The position numbers and the translations under genes were made by a program. The notes below the pieces were generated by a model. That model searched no databases. It saw only the letters and a program-made list of their open reading frames with translations, and was not told where the DNA came from. This document shows, in pieces, positions 11,171-23,200 of a stretch of 64,000 nt of DNA. The DNA lies in the NCBI RefSeq assembly GCF_000247695.1, contig NW_004624734.1, positions 8,388,308 through 8,452,307 of the forward strand, written 5' to 3'. This DNA is from Heterocephalus glaber (taxonomy: Eukaryota; Chordata; Mammalia; Rodentia; Bathyergidae). Position 1 is the stretch's first letter. Each line of letters begins with the position of its first letter.

Positions 11171-13509
11171 AGCACAGCTGCACAGGACTGCACAAATGCC
11201 ATACTTACTACTGTGTCAGCAGTCATCCTGTGTCTTCCCTTTTTTAACTAACTGTGGCCACTTTCCCCAAAGGAACATTCTCTCAGGAATCTTTGTAAAG
11301 TCACTCTGGTCTGAGTGCTTTTACAGAGCAGTTCCCTTTAGAACTGGACTTGGCGCTTTAGGAAATGTCACCTCCTGGGACCTCGAGCTGAGAGTGAGCT
11401 CTAGTCAGAGCCTGGTCTTGCCTTGGGCGATGCTGAACCTGCAGCTGATTCTGACCTGACGAGCATTTGCTCTTTCCTGAATGCTGCTGTTGTGCAGGGT
11501 CTTCCCTCTGGAATTTGTGCGACTGATATTTTTGGACCTCGGCACAGATATGTTGAGAACTGTGAAGGATCTGAAATTTTACCCTGCAAGGTCAAAGATG
11601 CCGACAAAAGACAGGAGACTCCAGGCCCAGCCTCAAAGGGCTTCCCAGCTCTGCATGGCCTGTGGCTGGGCTCTTAGGCACCTCCGTACCCTCCTAGGTT
11701 TCTGTGCACACAGGGGTGTATGTGACAGCTGGGGACCCGCAGGCTGAGGGTATCCCGCTCTTTCAGAGGCTGCCACAGACCTGGCCAGCCTTTGCCTTGA
11801 AGAAAAGAGAATCCTCTTTGTTAACCTCGTCAGGAAACAAGTGTGCCCAGTGCCCAGTGGGGACGCTCTTTCTTCAAGGCTGCTGACCATACAAAGAGCT
11901 TTGAAAAGATAGCCCGGAACAAAAGCTATCAATGCCTACTCAGAAGGGATACAGAGTATGAGACCCATGGAGGATTTTCTCCCAAACATGTATTTATATT
12001 TATCCTTTGAAAATGCAGCTGCACTAATCTGAGCTGGCACCTCGGCCGGGCCGCTCCTGATCTGTATCACCGTGGGAAGACTCTTAACCTCTCTGGTCCT
12101 TGTGTCTGTAGCGGAATCCCTGACTTCCAGAAGTGCTTAGGGCTTCCTTGAACTCATGTCCTGGAGCCTTGTCCCTGTGCCTGGGATAGAATGGACATGA
12201 AGAGAAGGCCCAGCCCGCTGGCCGCTTGATCCTTCCACCTGCACCGTGCTCTCTGACCTCCTGTCCCTGCCCTATCAGATGGTTCAGTGGCCATCATGGC
12301 CCTGAGCCCCCAGTCATGGTGAGCACCTAGGTGCCCAGGTGAGGAGGACTGAGCCCAGGCACATCTGGGTTCTGAGGCCCCAGTGTCACCTTCTCAGCCT
12401 ATTTCTTAATCCATCGCCAGAACCCACCTCCTGGGATTGGGGGAAGAGTGAGTGACCGGGGATAATAGATCTGCAGTGTGTGGGCCGCCCCACCCTGCGA
12501 GGCAGGCTCAGGAACACCATCGTGGTGCCATTTCCGGTGGTCACAGCCTCCTGGAACACAGTCTGGGGCTGACAGGGGACAGTGGGTGCTGCTCCCTGGA
12601 GGGGGCTGATTAGGGAAAGCGGAGCACAGAGTGCTGGAGGGAGCCAGCTTACCCCCCTGCAGAAGGCTCTGCCTGCCAGGGACCTCACAGGCTTGCATGG
12701 GGCTCACTTGGCAGAGCAGCCAGAGCCTCCAGAGTGGGGGTGCTACTCTGTCCTGGGTGCCGTGCTTGGGGCCGGAGGTGGGGGAGCCTGGAACTAGGCT
12801 TCCAGAGACCTGCTCTTGGTCTTGCGACAGCACTGTGCCCATATTGTGTCACCTTTAGGGGTGGGGGTGACAACATGCTGTCTCTGCGTCCCAGGTTGGG
12901 TTCCAGCAAAGCAGGTTTACAGGTTTGGATCCTGAGTTTGGGATGAGCAGCAAGGCCAGGCATATGATGTCACCTCCAGAGGCTCACTTTTCCCGTCTGT
13001 TAAGTGGGGACAGTGACTTCTGCACCTTGTGGGGTCGTGAGGATGAGACAGGGCCTGGTCGGTACCTGGCGCCTGTTGTGATGCTACATTCCTGCCTCTT
13101 TCTTGGTCTGCAAAACAAAGGTGGAGCAGAAAGACCACAGGCTCAGTATCTGCACACGGAGATGGGCAGATTCACGGAATGGAGCCCAGAACATCCTGAT
13201 CCCGATTCTCTCCAGCCTCTTTCTGACTGGGCAAGTCAAGTGGCTTCTCCACCCCTTACCCGCCAGTGTTGGCAACTAATCACACGCCTTCTGTGATGTT
13301 TGGCAAAACCACCGATCACTGTGCCTGGCACAGCATCTGCTGGGTCCTCAGGGTCCCTCTCAGCTCCAAGATCATCAGTCTGAAGGGTGCTGGCCCCAGA
13401 GAATGGCCTCTCTTATCAGTGTCATGGCCAGTATAAAGGTGACTCAGACACTGGACGCTGAGTGAGACTCAAGGGGCCCTTGGACAGGGTCAGAGGGAGA
13501 GGGCCACTG
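11171..13509. other. Non-coding, nothing recognised
   Basis: No gene supported. A 147-codon minus-strand frame near 12.4-12.8 kb is proline/serine-rich and low in information; it looks like a GC artefact. Confidence 0.5.
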
Positions 13510-13925
13510 TGGTTTGCAAGTATGTGTCCCTCCAAGGTTCACGTGAAACTTCGTCCCCAGTGCCATAGCAGTAAGAGCTGGGGCCTTTAGGAGGTGATCA
13601 GGCCCTGAGGGCTGCAACCTCAGGAACAGCTCAGAGCCTTGGGGGTGGTGAAAACTTAAGAGGAGGGGCCCAGGGGGAGGTCTTGGGTCCTTGGGGCCTG
13701 CCCTGGAAGGGGTCTGTGGGACACCAGTCTCTTCCCCTTTCTTCCGCTTCCTGCCCATGGGTGGCTTTGGTCTGCTGCCCATTCTTGGCCATGATGTACT
13801 GTTCTCTACTAGAGGCCCAAAAGCCGACCGTGGACTGGAACCTCCACAACCATAAGCCAGAATGAATCTTTCTGAGTTGATGATCTCAGGTATTTGTTAC
13901 AGTGACAGAAAGCTGACTAACACAG
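13510..13925 (+). mobile_element. Old MaLR/ERVL-type LTR
   Basis: Phrases in order: TTTGCAAGTATGTGTCCCTCC, GGGGCCTTTAGGAGGTGATCA, CACAACCATAAGCCAGAATGA, and a terminal TGTTACAGTGACAGAAAGC then TGACTAACACAG. This is the sense-strand plan of an ancient MaLR-type LTR. Confidence 0.65.
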
Positions 13926-14254
13926 TAATTCAACCCATTTATCAGAGGAAACAGCGGAGGCTGTAGAGGTGAAGGACCCTGAGCTGTCGGCTTGGGCCAT
14001 GAACCACCTGCTGGGCTCCCTCTTCCCCCCATGATCTCTGCCCAGCTCCCTGGCCATTCTGTCCCTGTGCCCACCTGCTGATGCTTCCGTGCTGGAGGCC
14101 GCAGGTTGCTCCGGGGATTCCAGTGCCTACCCTGTCCTGGATGGGTGTCCTGAGAAAGCCGCACCTCCTGAATGTGCTTTTGCATCCGACCTGGGACTCA
14201 GTATTACTGTCCGTCTGGCTCTCCTGGAACACTCGATGTGCTCGCCTGTGTGGA

Positions 14255-14450
14255 CAGCTTTGCAAGCATTACGAATAGTGGCACAATGGCCGAGACATAT
14301 CCTGAACTGTCACTGAGAGCCAGGCACTGCCCTCAGCACGAGAGTCTGGGAAGAGCTCTTATTTCCATTCTACAGATGAGGAAACTGAGCCCCAGAAGTG
14401 TTGTCACTTGCCCAAGTCCCACAAGGAGCCAGTGGCAGAGGAAGACTTGA
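14255..14450 (+). repeat. MIR SINE
   Basis: Good match to MIR order: AGCCAGGCACTGCCCTCAGC, then TTATTTCCATTCTACAGATG, AGGAAACTGAGCCCCAGAAG, and the CACTTGCCCAAGTCCCACA block. Confidence 0.8.
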
Positions 14451-17400
14451 AGATCTATGGCCTGGTGCTCCTTCTGTGTTCCACTGCATCACACTGACCT
14501 GTCAGACCAACACAGCTTTTAGGGGACCTCAGTGGGACGGTTGCTTTCCTGACATGGAAACACACATACCCCCAGGTTCTCCCACGCTGACACAGCCCTC
14601 AGATGTGACTCCTCCCTGCCTGCACCACTGCAGGTGCCTCGGGGTGGGAGAAGGGGTCTCCAGCTGCCTCCTGACATATTTTCCTTTCCTTGCCCTGGCC
14701 GCAGGGAGCTTTCTTCTGCCCCCCATCTGCAGGATCAAGTGTCAAGTCCTTGGACCACCAGTCTGGTCCCAGGAGCAGAGGCAGGTCTCCAGGCCTGGGC
14801 CCCGACATACCCTCCCAGTCCCACTTCAGCCAGGCTGAATACACGCAGTGCATTTTGAACATTTGTGTCCACACTTTCAGTGGTTTGTTCTCAAAATGTC
14901 CCCTGCCCTCCTTCAAGGCCCAGAGTCTCCTCTCCCATGAAGCTAAGATGCAGCCCTTTCCTCCCCTCATGGCAGCAGGGAAGCAGAAAGACCAAGACAG
15001 CCTGCCCGGGTGGCCCCTCTTCCTGCCTTTGTTCCATCCGTGTCCCCAGCTGTGGGATGGCGCTGCCCCATTCAGAGCGGATCCCCTAGTCCCAGTTGGC
15101 CAGTCGTGTCCACAAACCCCTCACAGACACACTCAAAAGTGTGCTTTCCTAATTTCCTGGGTGTTTCTCAATGCAATCAAGTTGACAATCCAAATTAATC
15201 ATTGAGGTCAGAATCAGCCCAACTCCTGGCCCCCGCCTCAGTTGGAGAGGCTGGGTGTTATTTCAAGCAGTCATGGGGCATGTGTCTTGTCACTGCTTAC
15301 TTCAACTCACATACTCCCTGAAGCAGCAACCTGCTTAAGAGTGTGACAGATAGCAAGCCTTGTGGCGCTGCTAGAGCTCCTGGGATGAAGGTCTGGCTGC
15401 AGGAGCAGGTACACTCCCCGGAGGTGGAGTTAGGGCCTGCATGTGCAGGTGACCATTTGCTTTGAAGTGGCACTCATTAGCCACGGTGTAACCACGACGT
15501 AACACGCAAAGCCTTTGGGTGAGCAAGAGCTAAAGCAATACACACCTCAGCATAAACCCATAGCCCACTCTCCAACCCTCAAGGGAACAGTTACTTCAAC
15601 ACTTCATCGTTTTTTTGGTCATCACCCTCCACTTTAATTAGGTGTTAATCAAACTCCTGAGGCTCCAGGCTCTCATTTGGGAGTCAGCCCTTGTACCTCA
15701 CCCATTGTTCTGTTCACGAGTGCCTGCCGTGAGCACCTGTCATGGGAACCTGCCTGCAGGCTGGCAGCTGGGATGCTGTGCCGCAGCTCAGGTGACGAAA
15801 GTGGGCCCACGGAGAAGCAGCACACCTGTGTCCACACTCCAGATGGCGGTGCGCAGTCTCCAATGGCTCCCAGTTAATCAAGGCAGCCAGCAAGCAGAAG
15901 GGACCCACGGGCCTTTGTGTGTTCCCTGGCTAGCCTCCTCCCTGTTCTCCCTGCCTGTTGGAAACGCAGAGGCAGAGCTTCCAGCCACCCACATGTGTCT
16001 CTCCATCGATCATTTCGAACACCAGCGCCGTCTTTTCCAGTGGAAAAAGGACACCTGTTCCTCTCCTTGGGAAAATCCTGCCCCCTTGCTCCCCGAAAGC
16101 TGCTGGTGCTGCTCATGTCCTCAGGAAACCGCTTGAGTCACGTTCCCCTCACCCCTGCAGGTGTGGGCCAGGGCCCTTTCCCACATCACCTCAAGATGAG
16201 GGTTGGAGTGTTATCTTCTCCTTGGATGCTCGAGCACCTCCTTTCCTGAGGGGCCCTGCACCTCTCAGCCTCTACACCCCAAATCTCTCAGGAAGAATCC
16301 GACTCACTTCCAGACAGCGCTCTCCCCAGCAGGCAGGTTGCTAATGGAGCCCAACACATGGGCTCGATGTCATCCAGACAAGCCGGTGTTTGTTTATTGA
16401 GCAGCTACTGTGTGCACAACACAGGACCAAAGAGGCAGCACAGTCCTGTTCCACTCAGGGTCACATAGGGCTGGGTGTTGGTCCACAGAAGACAAAGAAA
16501 ATAGGAGAACCTTACCAGCTAGGAAGACACATCCTTTCATCTGAGGCTGGTGAAACATCTGGCAGGTGGACTGGGCAGGGAGGATGAAGAGGCGTGAGCC
16601 AGCCCTCGAAAAGCCCTCACCCAGGGCGCAGGATGGTGGCCCCGTTTTGAGGAGTGACCGAAGTCCCACTCCCATCAGTGCTTGCTTCTCGCAGGTCCCT
16701 TTTCCATGCTGGGGTTCGGGTCCAGCCCTATCTGCCAAGTTAGCCCGTATGGGCAGGTGGTGGCTGCAGCCTCTTCCATTGCCCCCAGCCTGGTTTTTTC
16801 ACAACACAGCAGCTCTTTCCCCGGACTGCAGCAGGGTTCACCTCTTCTCTGGCTTCCAGCCCACTTGGGTGTGCAGAAATAACAGTCAGAGAGGCTGCAT
16901 GTGTCCCACCTGGCCTTGGCTGTTCTTTCTTGGGGCTCCCAGCCAGTCTCCTCTAAGGCCATGTGTGGCTCTGGGGTCCTTCCAGCCCAGGGGCGAGGCC
17001 TGGGGGCCTCAACTGGCACCATCTAGCGTTTCTGTCCTGCCAGGCAAACGTTCACTTCATCCTTGGTAATCAGAGACGATGCATTCAGTCAGGACAGCAT
17101 TTTCCCCTACTCCAGTGTGCTGAGTTACCATAGCAATAGTTTTCAAAAGGAGTGCTTTTTCCTCTTAATTCTGTAATGCTGTCAGGTTTTCTAAAAATAC
17201 CCTTATTTTCCTGGGTTCTTCAGTGGTCTAGACCTAGTGGGCAGACAGAGGCACCTCCATGTGTAGACTGCATTAGATGGCTCCCTGCATAGCAAGCAAT
17301 TTAGCAAACATTTTTAATATAAAATATTCTTAGCATCTATGCAAGTGGATGTGCTAGGCACTGGGATTCAGAGAAATTAGACTTATCCTGTTCCTTAAAG

Positions 17401-17739
17401 AATTCTCAGTCCCCTTAGAGAAGGAAGAGGTTGGAGAGAAGGGAAAAGAAGGGAGACAGGAGGGTGGACATGACCTAAGTAGGGAATATGGGTGCCTGGA
17501 AATGTCACAAACTCATTAATTTATACAATTAACATGCATTTGTAATTTGAATAAGAAAGTCCAAGGTTCCTAAGAAAGACAAGTACACAATGTGAGCGCC
17601 AGCTGAATACGAAGTAACATAACAACATAATGCAATACAGTGTAATGTAACTGAATAATGTTTTGTCAGGATAGGAGTCAATGAGTGTGAGGCTGTCATG
17701 GAGGAGGCTATGGATTCAGTGCTGGAGGGGGCAGGCATG
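14451..17739. other. Non-coding; MIR-like traces only
   Basis: No gene supported. Traces of old SINEs occur near 16385-16480 (TTTATTGAGCAGCTACTGTG) and 17325-17400 (GTGCTAGGCACTGGGATTC). Open frames up to 171 codons look like shadows of GC-rich sequence. Confidence 0.5.
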
Positions 17740-17940
17740 GCGTTCGGTTCCTAATCAATTACTTAAAGAGCTGTGCAAACTCAAGGAGGTGACCATACTT
17801 CTCTGAGCCTCAGTTCCTCTCCAACTATGACTCAGTTTCCTCTCCTGGACAACAAGGACACTGGTACCCGCCATGGGTTGTCGATGACAAAATTCCACGG
17901 TGACTGAAAGCGCCCAGCGCAAATCTGGCCCGGAGCAGCT
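17740..17940 (+). repeat. MIR SINE fragment
   Basis: ACTTCTCTGAGCCTCAGTTCC and the flanking order (lost electrolyte-like 'gtgcaaactcaagg' segment before it) fit MIR. Confidence 0.55.
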
Positions 17941-19229
17941 CTCAGTCAGTATGACTTTCATTTTTATTACATCCACCTTGTTTTTAATTGCAAGCTCTGG
18001 AGCACGGAGCCAGCCAGGTTTTGATATTGAGCAGCATGTACTGCCACTGACTGCAGCCTCAGAGAGACACAGGAAAAACCAACGGCTGTCTCAAGGGGAC
18101 TCTTCAGACCCGAGTTGGCCAGCGCTTCTCCTAGCACCATCCGGGAATTGCATGGCTCCCCCTGAGCATCCTTTGCCCACAGCCTCGCCTTCTCCCCAAG
18201 AGCGGAACTGCCTTAGTGGGAGCAGTCCCTGAACCCTGTACTGCACCCCACCTGCTCCCCAAGTTGGGCAGGGAGCCTGCAGCAGGGGGACCCTCTGGTT
18301 TTCCATGGTGGGGTGTCCAGGCTGTCCCTAGTGGACGTCTGTGCTCCTCAGATGCCGGGAGCCCTGCAGCCCGCAGCTGGTGGTCTACTTCATAAATCAG
18401 AGCATGCGCCTCGTGTGGCCTAACCCCAGGACACTGCCATTTCTCGGGCCACTGGAGCTGACCTCAGCCCAGTCCTCCTCTCTGGAGCTGGCTCCCGTCA
18501 CCTCCTCCAGTCTCCTTCTGTACCCTGTGACCCCCTCTTCCCCTTGAGGGAGCCTGTGGCAGACAAAACATAGACCTATTTCTGTGACTGCAAGGCCTCA
18601 GGGACATGTGGGCACCTCAGTGTGTCACCAGTAGACCCGGGTTCCGAGTGGAGGCGGGTGTGTGGATTGCAAAGGTCTGTCCCCCTTTGCGTGTGAATTC
18701 CTTTCTTCATATTCTCCACCCCCACGTGGATGCGCACGAGTGTGCACACATACACACACTCCTTCCAGCTCAGCTCGGGCAAGTCATTTACCCCTTTCTG
18801 AGGACAGTTTCTGTGCCACATCTGTCCAAGGCACTAGCAGAAGCGCCGCCTGTGTCGCGGGCAGTCTGGAGAGCTGGTCTGGTCCCCAACTCTAGGTGGG
18901 GCCCTTGGGGCTGCCCCGTGTTTTCTTAGTCTCTCCTTCCTTGGGGCCAACGCCAAACCCACTTACTTGTTGCAAAGCGCCAACACTGCAGTTAAACCTG
19001 AATTATTGAGGTTTTAATTTTGGAAAAACAAGTCATACATTAACATCCTTTGTTTTAAGAGAAAAACACAATAACATGCGTGCCGTAAGTTCACTGCTCT
19101 AGTCTGTCACAGTAACCTATGTTTCTATCCTTTTGCCAACATTATAGAGTCATAATAACTCTATAATGACTATTGTTGTAAAAGAGTGTGAGTTCATTCA
19201 ATTTATTCTTTTTCAAAATGGTTTTCACT
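17941..19229. other. Non-coding, nothing recognised
   Basis: No gene supported. The last 200 bases become AT-rich toward the L1 that follows. Confidence 0.5.
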
Positions 19230-20030
19230 ATGCTATGTCCTTAGCTTTTGCATATACATGTTCAAATCTGCTTGTAGGCCTCTAAAAAAAAAATGCCTGC
19301 TAAGATTTTCATTGGAATTGCATTGAATCTATGTATAAATTTGGGAAGAATTTGCATCTTAATAATATTAATTCTTGCAGTTCATGACCATAGCATTTCT
19401 CTCTGTTTATTTAAATCTTCATTGTTTTATTTTATCAGTTTGTGTTCTCATCATTCTGATCATGCACATATTTTCTTTGATGCATACTAAGTCCTTTATT
19501 CTTTGATGTAATTGTAAATGGTAGTTTTAAATTTTGAATTCCAAATGCTCATTGAATGAATATAGAAATACAGCTAATGTTTTAAATATTGACTTTATAG
19601 TCTGTGACTTTTTAAAACTCATTTATTAGTTATATGACCTTATTGTAAATTCCTTGGGCTTGTCTATGTATAAATCTTCTATAATTAGAGATAGTTTTGT
19701 GTCTTTTTTATATGTAAGAAAGCTGTGCTTTTCTTTTTTTCTTTTTTTCTTTTTTTTTTTTTTTGGTACCGGAGATCGAACTCCGGTCCTTGCACTTGCG
19801 CAGCAGGCCACAAAACCATTGAGCTAATCTTTTTTTCTTTATTGCACTATTTAAGACTTCCAGTATGATATTAAATGGGTGTAGTGAGATGACACATTCT
19901 TACATAGTCCCTAAATCTTACAGGGGAAATATTCACTCTCTTAGCATAAAGTATGATATCTGCTAGAGGTTGTTTTATTTGTAGATGCTTTTCATCAAAT
20001 TTAGGAAGTTCTCTTCTACTTTTAGTTTAC
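19230..20030 (-). mobile_element. L1 ORF2 fragment, antisense
   Basis: On the minus strand this is decayed L1 ORF2 reverse-transcriptase sequence. Near 19295-19400 the wording is the antisense of the 'small amino-acid rich' RT downstream region (TTTTCATTGGAATTGCATTG, AATCTATG). Near 19850-20030 it translates, with stops, to the palm segment ending in a FNIILEVL-like motif. A young ID SINE interrupts it at 19734-19835, and a separate L1 5'-end segment is inserted at 20050. Confidence 0.75.
19734..19828 (-). mobile_element. ID-like SINE, antisense
   Basis: A T-rich run (the reverse of its A tail) precedes GGTACCGGAGATCGAACTCC, GGTCCTTGCACTTGCGCAG and TTGAGCTAAT. This is the antisense of the same tRNA-derived family as the element at 1061. 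Confidence 0.85.
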
Positions 20031-20049
20031 TAAGAATTTTTGTTATGTT

Positions 20050-20434
20050 CGCTAATTGCAATCTTATCTTCTATATCTGAAATTCTGTCCTCACATTGGC
20101 TCATTCTGCTGTGTAAACTTTCAATGGAATTTTTAATCTCCTGGAAATCTGTTTGCATCTGTTTTTTGGATTCCATTTGTTTCCTATGTTGGGATTCCAT
20201 CATGTTCCTCAGATCCTCTCTAGATTTATTAATCATGTCTTGCACTATGAGCACAATCTCTGCTGTAATCTGAGAAATTATTTCTGATTTCATTTTTTCC
20301 AGATCCTCTTTTGTTCCCAGTTCAGTGGGTCCAGGTGGTTGAGTATCAGAGTGTTCCATCTCATTTCCCTTTGGGGTTGCTGTAGGTGATCTGGAAGTCT
20401 GGTTTTGAGACTTGTTTACGTGTCTTCTCATTTC

Positions 20435-20483
<49 letters not shown>

Positions 20484-20561
20484 CTGGCACCGCGAAGCTC
20501 ACTTCCTCTGGGCTGGGAGTGGTGCTACGGCGGCCCAGAAGCCTCCTCTGCGCTGGGAGCC
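20050..20561 (-). mobile_element. L1 5' end with ORF1 N-terminus, tail-less insertion
   Basis: Reading the minus strand, a GC-rich leader of about 80 bases and a CA repeat precede an ATG at 20431. The open frame encodes an L1 ORF1p-like N-terminus of about 127 codons inside the element: a basic, T/S/P-rich start followed by a coiled-coil-forming region with KEDLEKMKSEIISQ and SLHSRMSQCEDRISDIEDK, the hallmark wording of L1 ORF1p. The segment stops abruptly without ORF1 RRM/CTD, ORF2, 3' UTR or poly(A). It is bounded by a 19-bp direct repeat (20031-20049 and 20562-20580, two mismatches), and host L1 ORF2 resumes on either side. Age: the frame is intact, so it is younger than the host L1. Confidence 0.75.
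20439..20480. repeat. (TG)n microsatellite inside L1 5' end
   Basis: 21 TG units just upstream (minus-strand sense) of the ORF1-like ATG. The related copy near 63560 has C-rich sequence in the same place, so the CA tract is an expansion in this copy. Confidence 0.95.
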
Positions 20562-20580
20562 TAAGAGTTTTTGTTACGTT

Positions 20581-20699
20581 TAGTTTTACCAAATGCTTTT
20601 TCTGTGTCTACTGGTATAATTGTGTTGTTTCTTCTTAACTTTTGTTTGTGTGGTGTGAATTATATTGGTTGATTTTTGCTGTTTTCTTATTTACAGTGC
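20581..20699 (-). mobile_element. L1 ORF2 fragment, antisense (continuation)
   Basis: On the minus strand this encodes the VDTEKAFGK-like segment of L1 reverse transcriptase, directly continuing the fragment that ends at 20030 once the 512-bp insertion and one copy of its duplication are removed. Confidence 0.7.
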
Positions 20700-21180
20700 A
20701 TAATGGTGTCCTCCCTTGTGTGGATCTGGTGTGTGTACATAACGCATCTTCATACTTTTTTCATCTGTTCTCCTCCTCTCTCTCCCACCTCCCTCCATCT
20801 CTTGGTTCTCTTCCCATTTGAGAAAGATCTATCTTCATATTTCCTATTATCTATCTTATCTTTATAATTTGCATTTCTCATATAAGAAAAACCACACAGT
20901 ATTTAAGCTCATGTGTCTGATTTATTTCATTTCAAGGTGCATGCCTTTTCCTACAAATGACTCAAGTTTATCTTTCTTTATGGCAGAGTAGTACTCCATT
21001 GTGTGTAAAATACCATGTTTTCTATATCCAGTCATCTGTTGATGGACATATAGGCTGCTTCCAAGATTTAACTATTATGAATTGTGCTGCTATAAACATG
21101 GGTTTACATGGATTACTGTAATATAATGTCTTTAACTCTTTTGGGAAGACACCTAGAAGGGGAATAGCTGATTGATTTTT
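20700..21180 (-). mobile_element. L1 3' end, antisense
   Basis: Contains pyrimidine-rich sequence like that at 3327 and 51830, then the antisense L1 3' UTR order: AGAGTAGTACTCCATTGTGTG, TCTGTTGATGGACATATAGG, CTGCTATAAACATGGG. It separates two ORF2 pieces and so probably inserted into the older L1. Confidence 0.7.
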
Positions 21181-22265
21181 GAGTGTTGACTCTGCTTTAC
21201 GTCATCCCTTTTATATACTGTTGGATTCCGTTTGTTGATACCCTGTTAACTACTCTGTCTTTGTTCAGTTGAGAAATTGATCTGCAGATTTATTTTCTTG
21301 TAACATCCCTGACTTTGGTAGCTCAGTACTGCTGGCCTCATGAAAGTGACTTAGCAGGTACTCTACAGAAAATGGGTTGGAAAGTGTTCTCCCTCTTATT
21401 TTCTGGAAGAGAATGTATAGAATTGGTATTATTCTCTCTTATGTTTTTGGTACTTGTCATTGAAACCATTTGGTTAATTCCTTTTGTAGAAGATTTTTAT
21501 CCATGAATTTAATTTTTAATAGCTATAAAGACTCTTTGGTCTATCTTTGCTTCTTGAGTAAATTCTGGTAGTGTTTTTCAAGGAATTGGCCCATTTCACT
21601 TTCATATGTAGTTGTTTTTAATAATCCCAGTAATAGGGCCGGGGATTTAGCTCAGTGGTTCTGCCACCTGCCTCACAAGTGAAAGGACCCGAGTTTGATC
21701 CCTGGTTCCAACAAAAAAACCCACTAATCCCAGTAATTATTATTCTTTTAATGTTAGTAAAGCCTGTAGTACTATCCCATTTTCAATTCCTGATATTGGT
21801 AATTTGTGTTTCCTTTTCTTGTTTAATCTGGACAGAAAGTGATCAATCAATTTTACTGGTCTTTTTGAAGAACTGATTCATGGATTCATTAATTTTCTCT
21901 GTTATACCTGCTTTTAATTTATTGATTTTTTTCTCTCATCTTTATTATTTTCTTCCTTCTGCTTATTTGATTTTAATTTACTCTCCATCTTCTTCCTCAT
22001 TTCTTAAGGTAGAGCATTGATTATTCAGTTGAGATCTTTTCTAACATATGTATTCCATACTATAAAATTTTTTCTAAACACTGCTTTCATTGCATCAAAA
22101 AGATTTTGATAACTGGTATTTTCATTTTTTCTTGGTTCAAAGTATTTCCTACTTTCTCTTGAGACTTTCTCTTTGACTCTCAGATGGTAGGTAGTCTAAC
22201 TTCCAAGCTTTGGCAGAGTTCCCCACTATCTTTGTTATGATTTCTAGTTTAATTATATAGCCGTA
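21181..22265 (-). mobile_element. L1 ORF2 N-terminal half, antisense
   Basis: The minus strand carries decayed ORF2 sequence; antisense landmarks are TGATATTGGTAATTTGTG near 21790, TTCATTAATTTTCTCTG near 21885, TTGATTATTCAGTTGAGATC near 22015, and CACTGCTTTCATTGCATC near 22080. A young ID SINE interrupts it at 21635. Confidence 0.75.
21635..21724 (+). mobile_element. ID-like tRNA-derived SINE, young
   Basis: GGGGATTTAGCTCAGTGG A box, GAGTTTGATCC B box and an A-rich tail. Perfect 13-bp duplication TAATCCCAGTAAT at 21622-21634 and 21725-21737. Confidence 0.9.
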
Positions 22266-22454
22266 ATTCTCGTACTAGTGCAGGTTGTTTTGTGGCCCAG
22301 GCTGTGGCCTGTGCTGGAGAAGAGGGCTGTCCTGCTCTCGGGTGCCAGAGTCATGTGTTGCTCAGCTCTGCCTCGACAGTGCATTCAAGACTCACTCTCG
22401 ATTTCTATTTCTAAGAGCCGGGAGCTGCAGTCAGGTACATTTGGATGTGAGACA

Positions 22455-22815
22455 CTGGGTGTTGTTGGGTGAAATATATCCTCCAAAATTCCTATGTTGC
22501 CAGGGGAGAGGTTTCGCATGCCTGTAATCCCAGCACTGTGAAGGCTGAGGCAGGAGGATTGTGAGTTCGAGAGCAGCCTGGACTGCACAGTGAGACCTCG
22601 TGTCAAAACACAAACAAAACAAAGAACAAGCCAACCAAACCTCAGTCATTGAAGTCTTAGCCCTGGCACTTCCCGATGTGACTGAATTCGTAGGTGGGGT
22701 TTCAGGGGGAGATTAAGTTAAGATGAGGTCTCAGGGTGAGCCCTGAGCCAGTGTGACCAATGTCTCAAAAAGAAGTGGAAATTTGGACACAGACACACAC
22801 AGAGGGAAGGTGTCA
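22455..22815 (+). mobile_element. Old MaLR-type LTR split by a B1
   Basis: GAAATATATCCTCCAAAATTCC is followed by a B1 SINE, then the LTR resumes with TGAAGTCTTAGCCC, AGTTAAGATGAGGTCTCAGG and GAAATTTGGACACAGACACA. This order matches ancient MaLR-type LTRs. Confidence 0.65.
22500..22625 (+). mobile_element. B1-type SINE
   Basis: 7SL-derived: GCATGCCTGTAATCCCAGCA, GGCTGAGGCAGGAGGATTG, CAGCCTGGACTGC, AGTGAGACCTCGTGTC, then an A/C-rich tail. Inserted in the surrounding LTR. Confidence 0.85.
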
Positions 22816-23010
22816 TGAAGAGACCTAGGGAGAAGGCACCCCATCTCCCAGCCAACGGCGGAGTCCTGGGGCAGGTTCTCCCTCCTGACCCTCATGGAGC
22901 AGGTTTGCCCCTGGGTCTGAGGGCCCCTGGCCACTGCATCCTCACCGCTCTGGCAGGAATCCTCATGTTTAGAAGGCAACAGACCCAGCAATATAAGTGG
23001 CCCAATCCAA

Positions 23011-23200
23011 GCTGGGCGTGGTAGCCACACCTGTAGTCCTAGCACTCAGGAGGCTGAAGCAGGAGGATGAAAGTTTGAGTCTAGCCTGGGCAACTCAGCA
23101 ACTTAATAAGACCTTGTCTCACAGTTTTCAAAAGGCTGGGGATGTAGTTCAGTGCAAAGGGCCTGGGTTCAATCCTCAGTACCACAAAGGACAAAAAAAA
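23011..23200 (+). mobile_element. B1-ID dimeric SINE
   Basis: B1 half GCTGGGCGTGGTAGCCACAC..., ID half GGCTGGGGATGTAGTTCAG and TTCAATCCTCAGTACCAC, A-rich end. Flanked by an imperfect 13-bp duplication: TGGCCCAATCCAA at 22998-23010 and TGGCCCTGTCCAA at 23201-23213. Confidence 0.85.
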
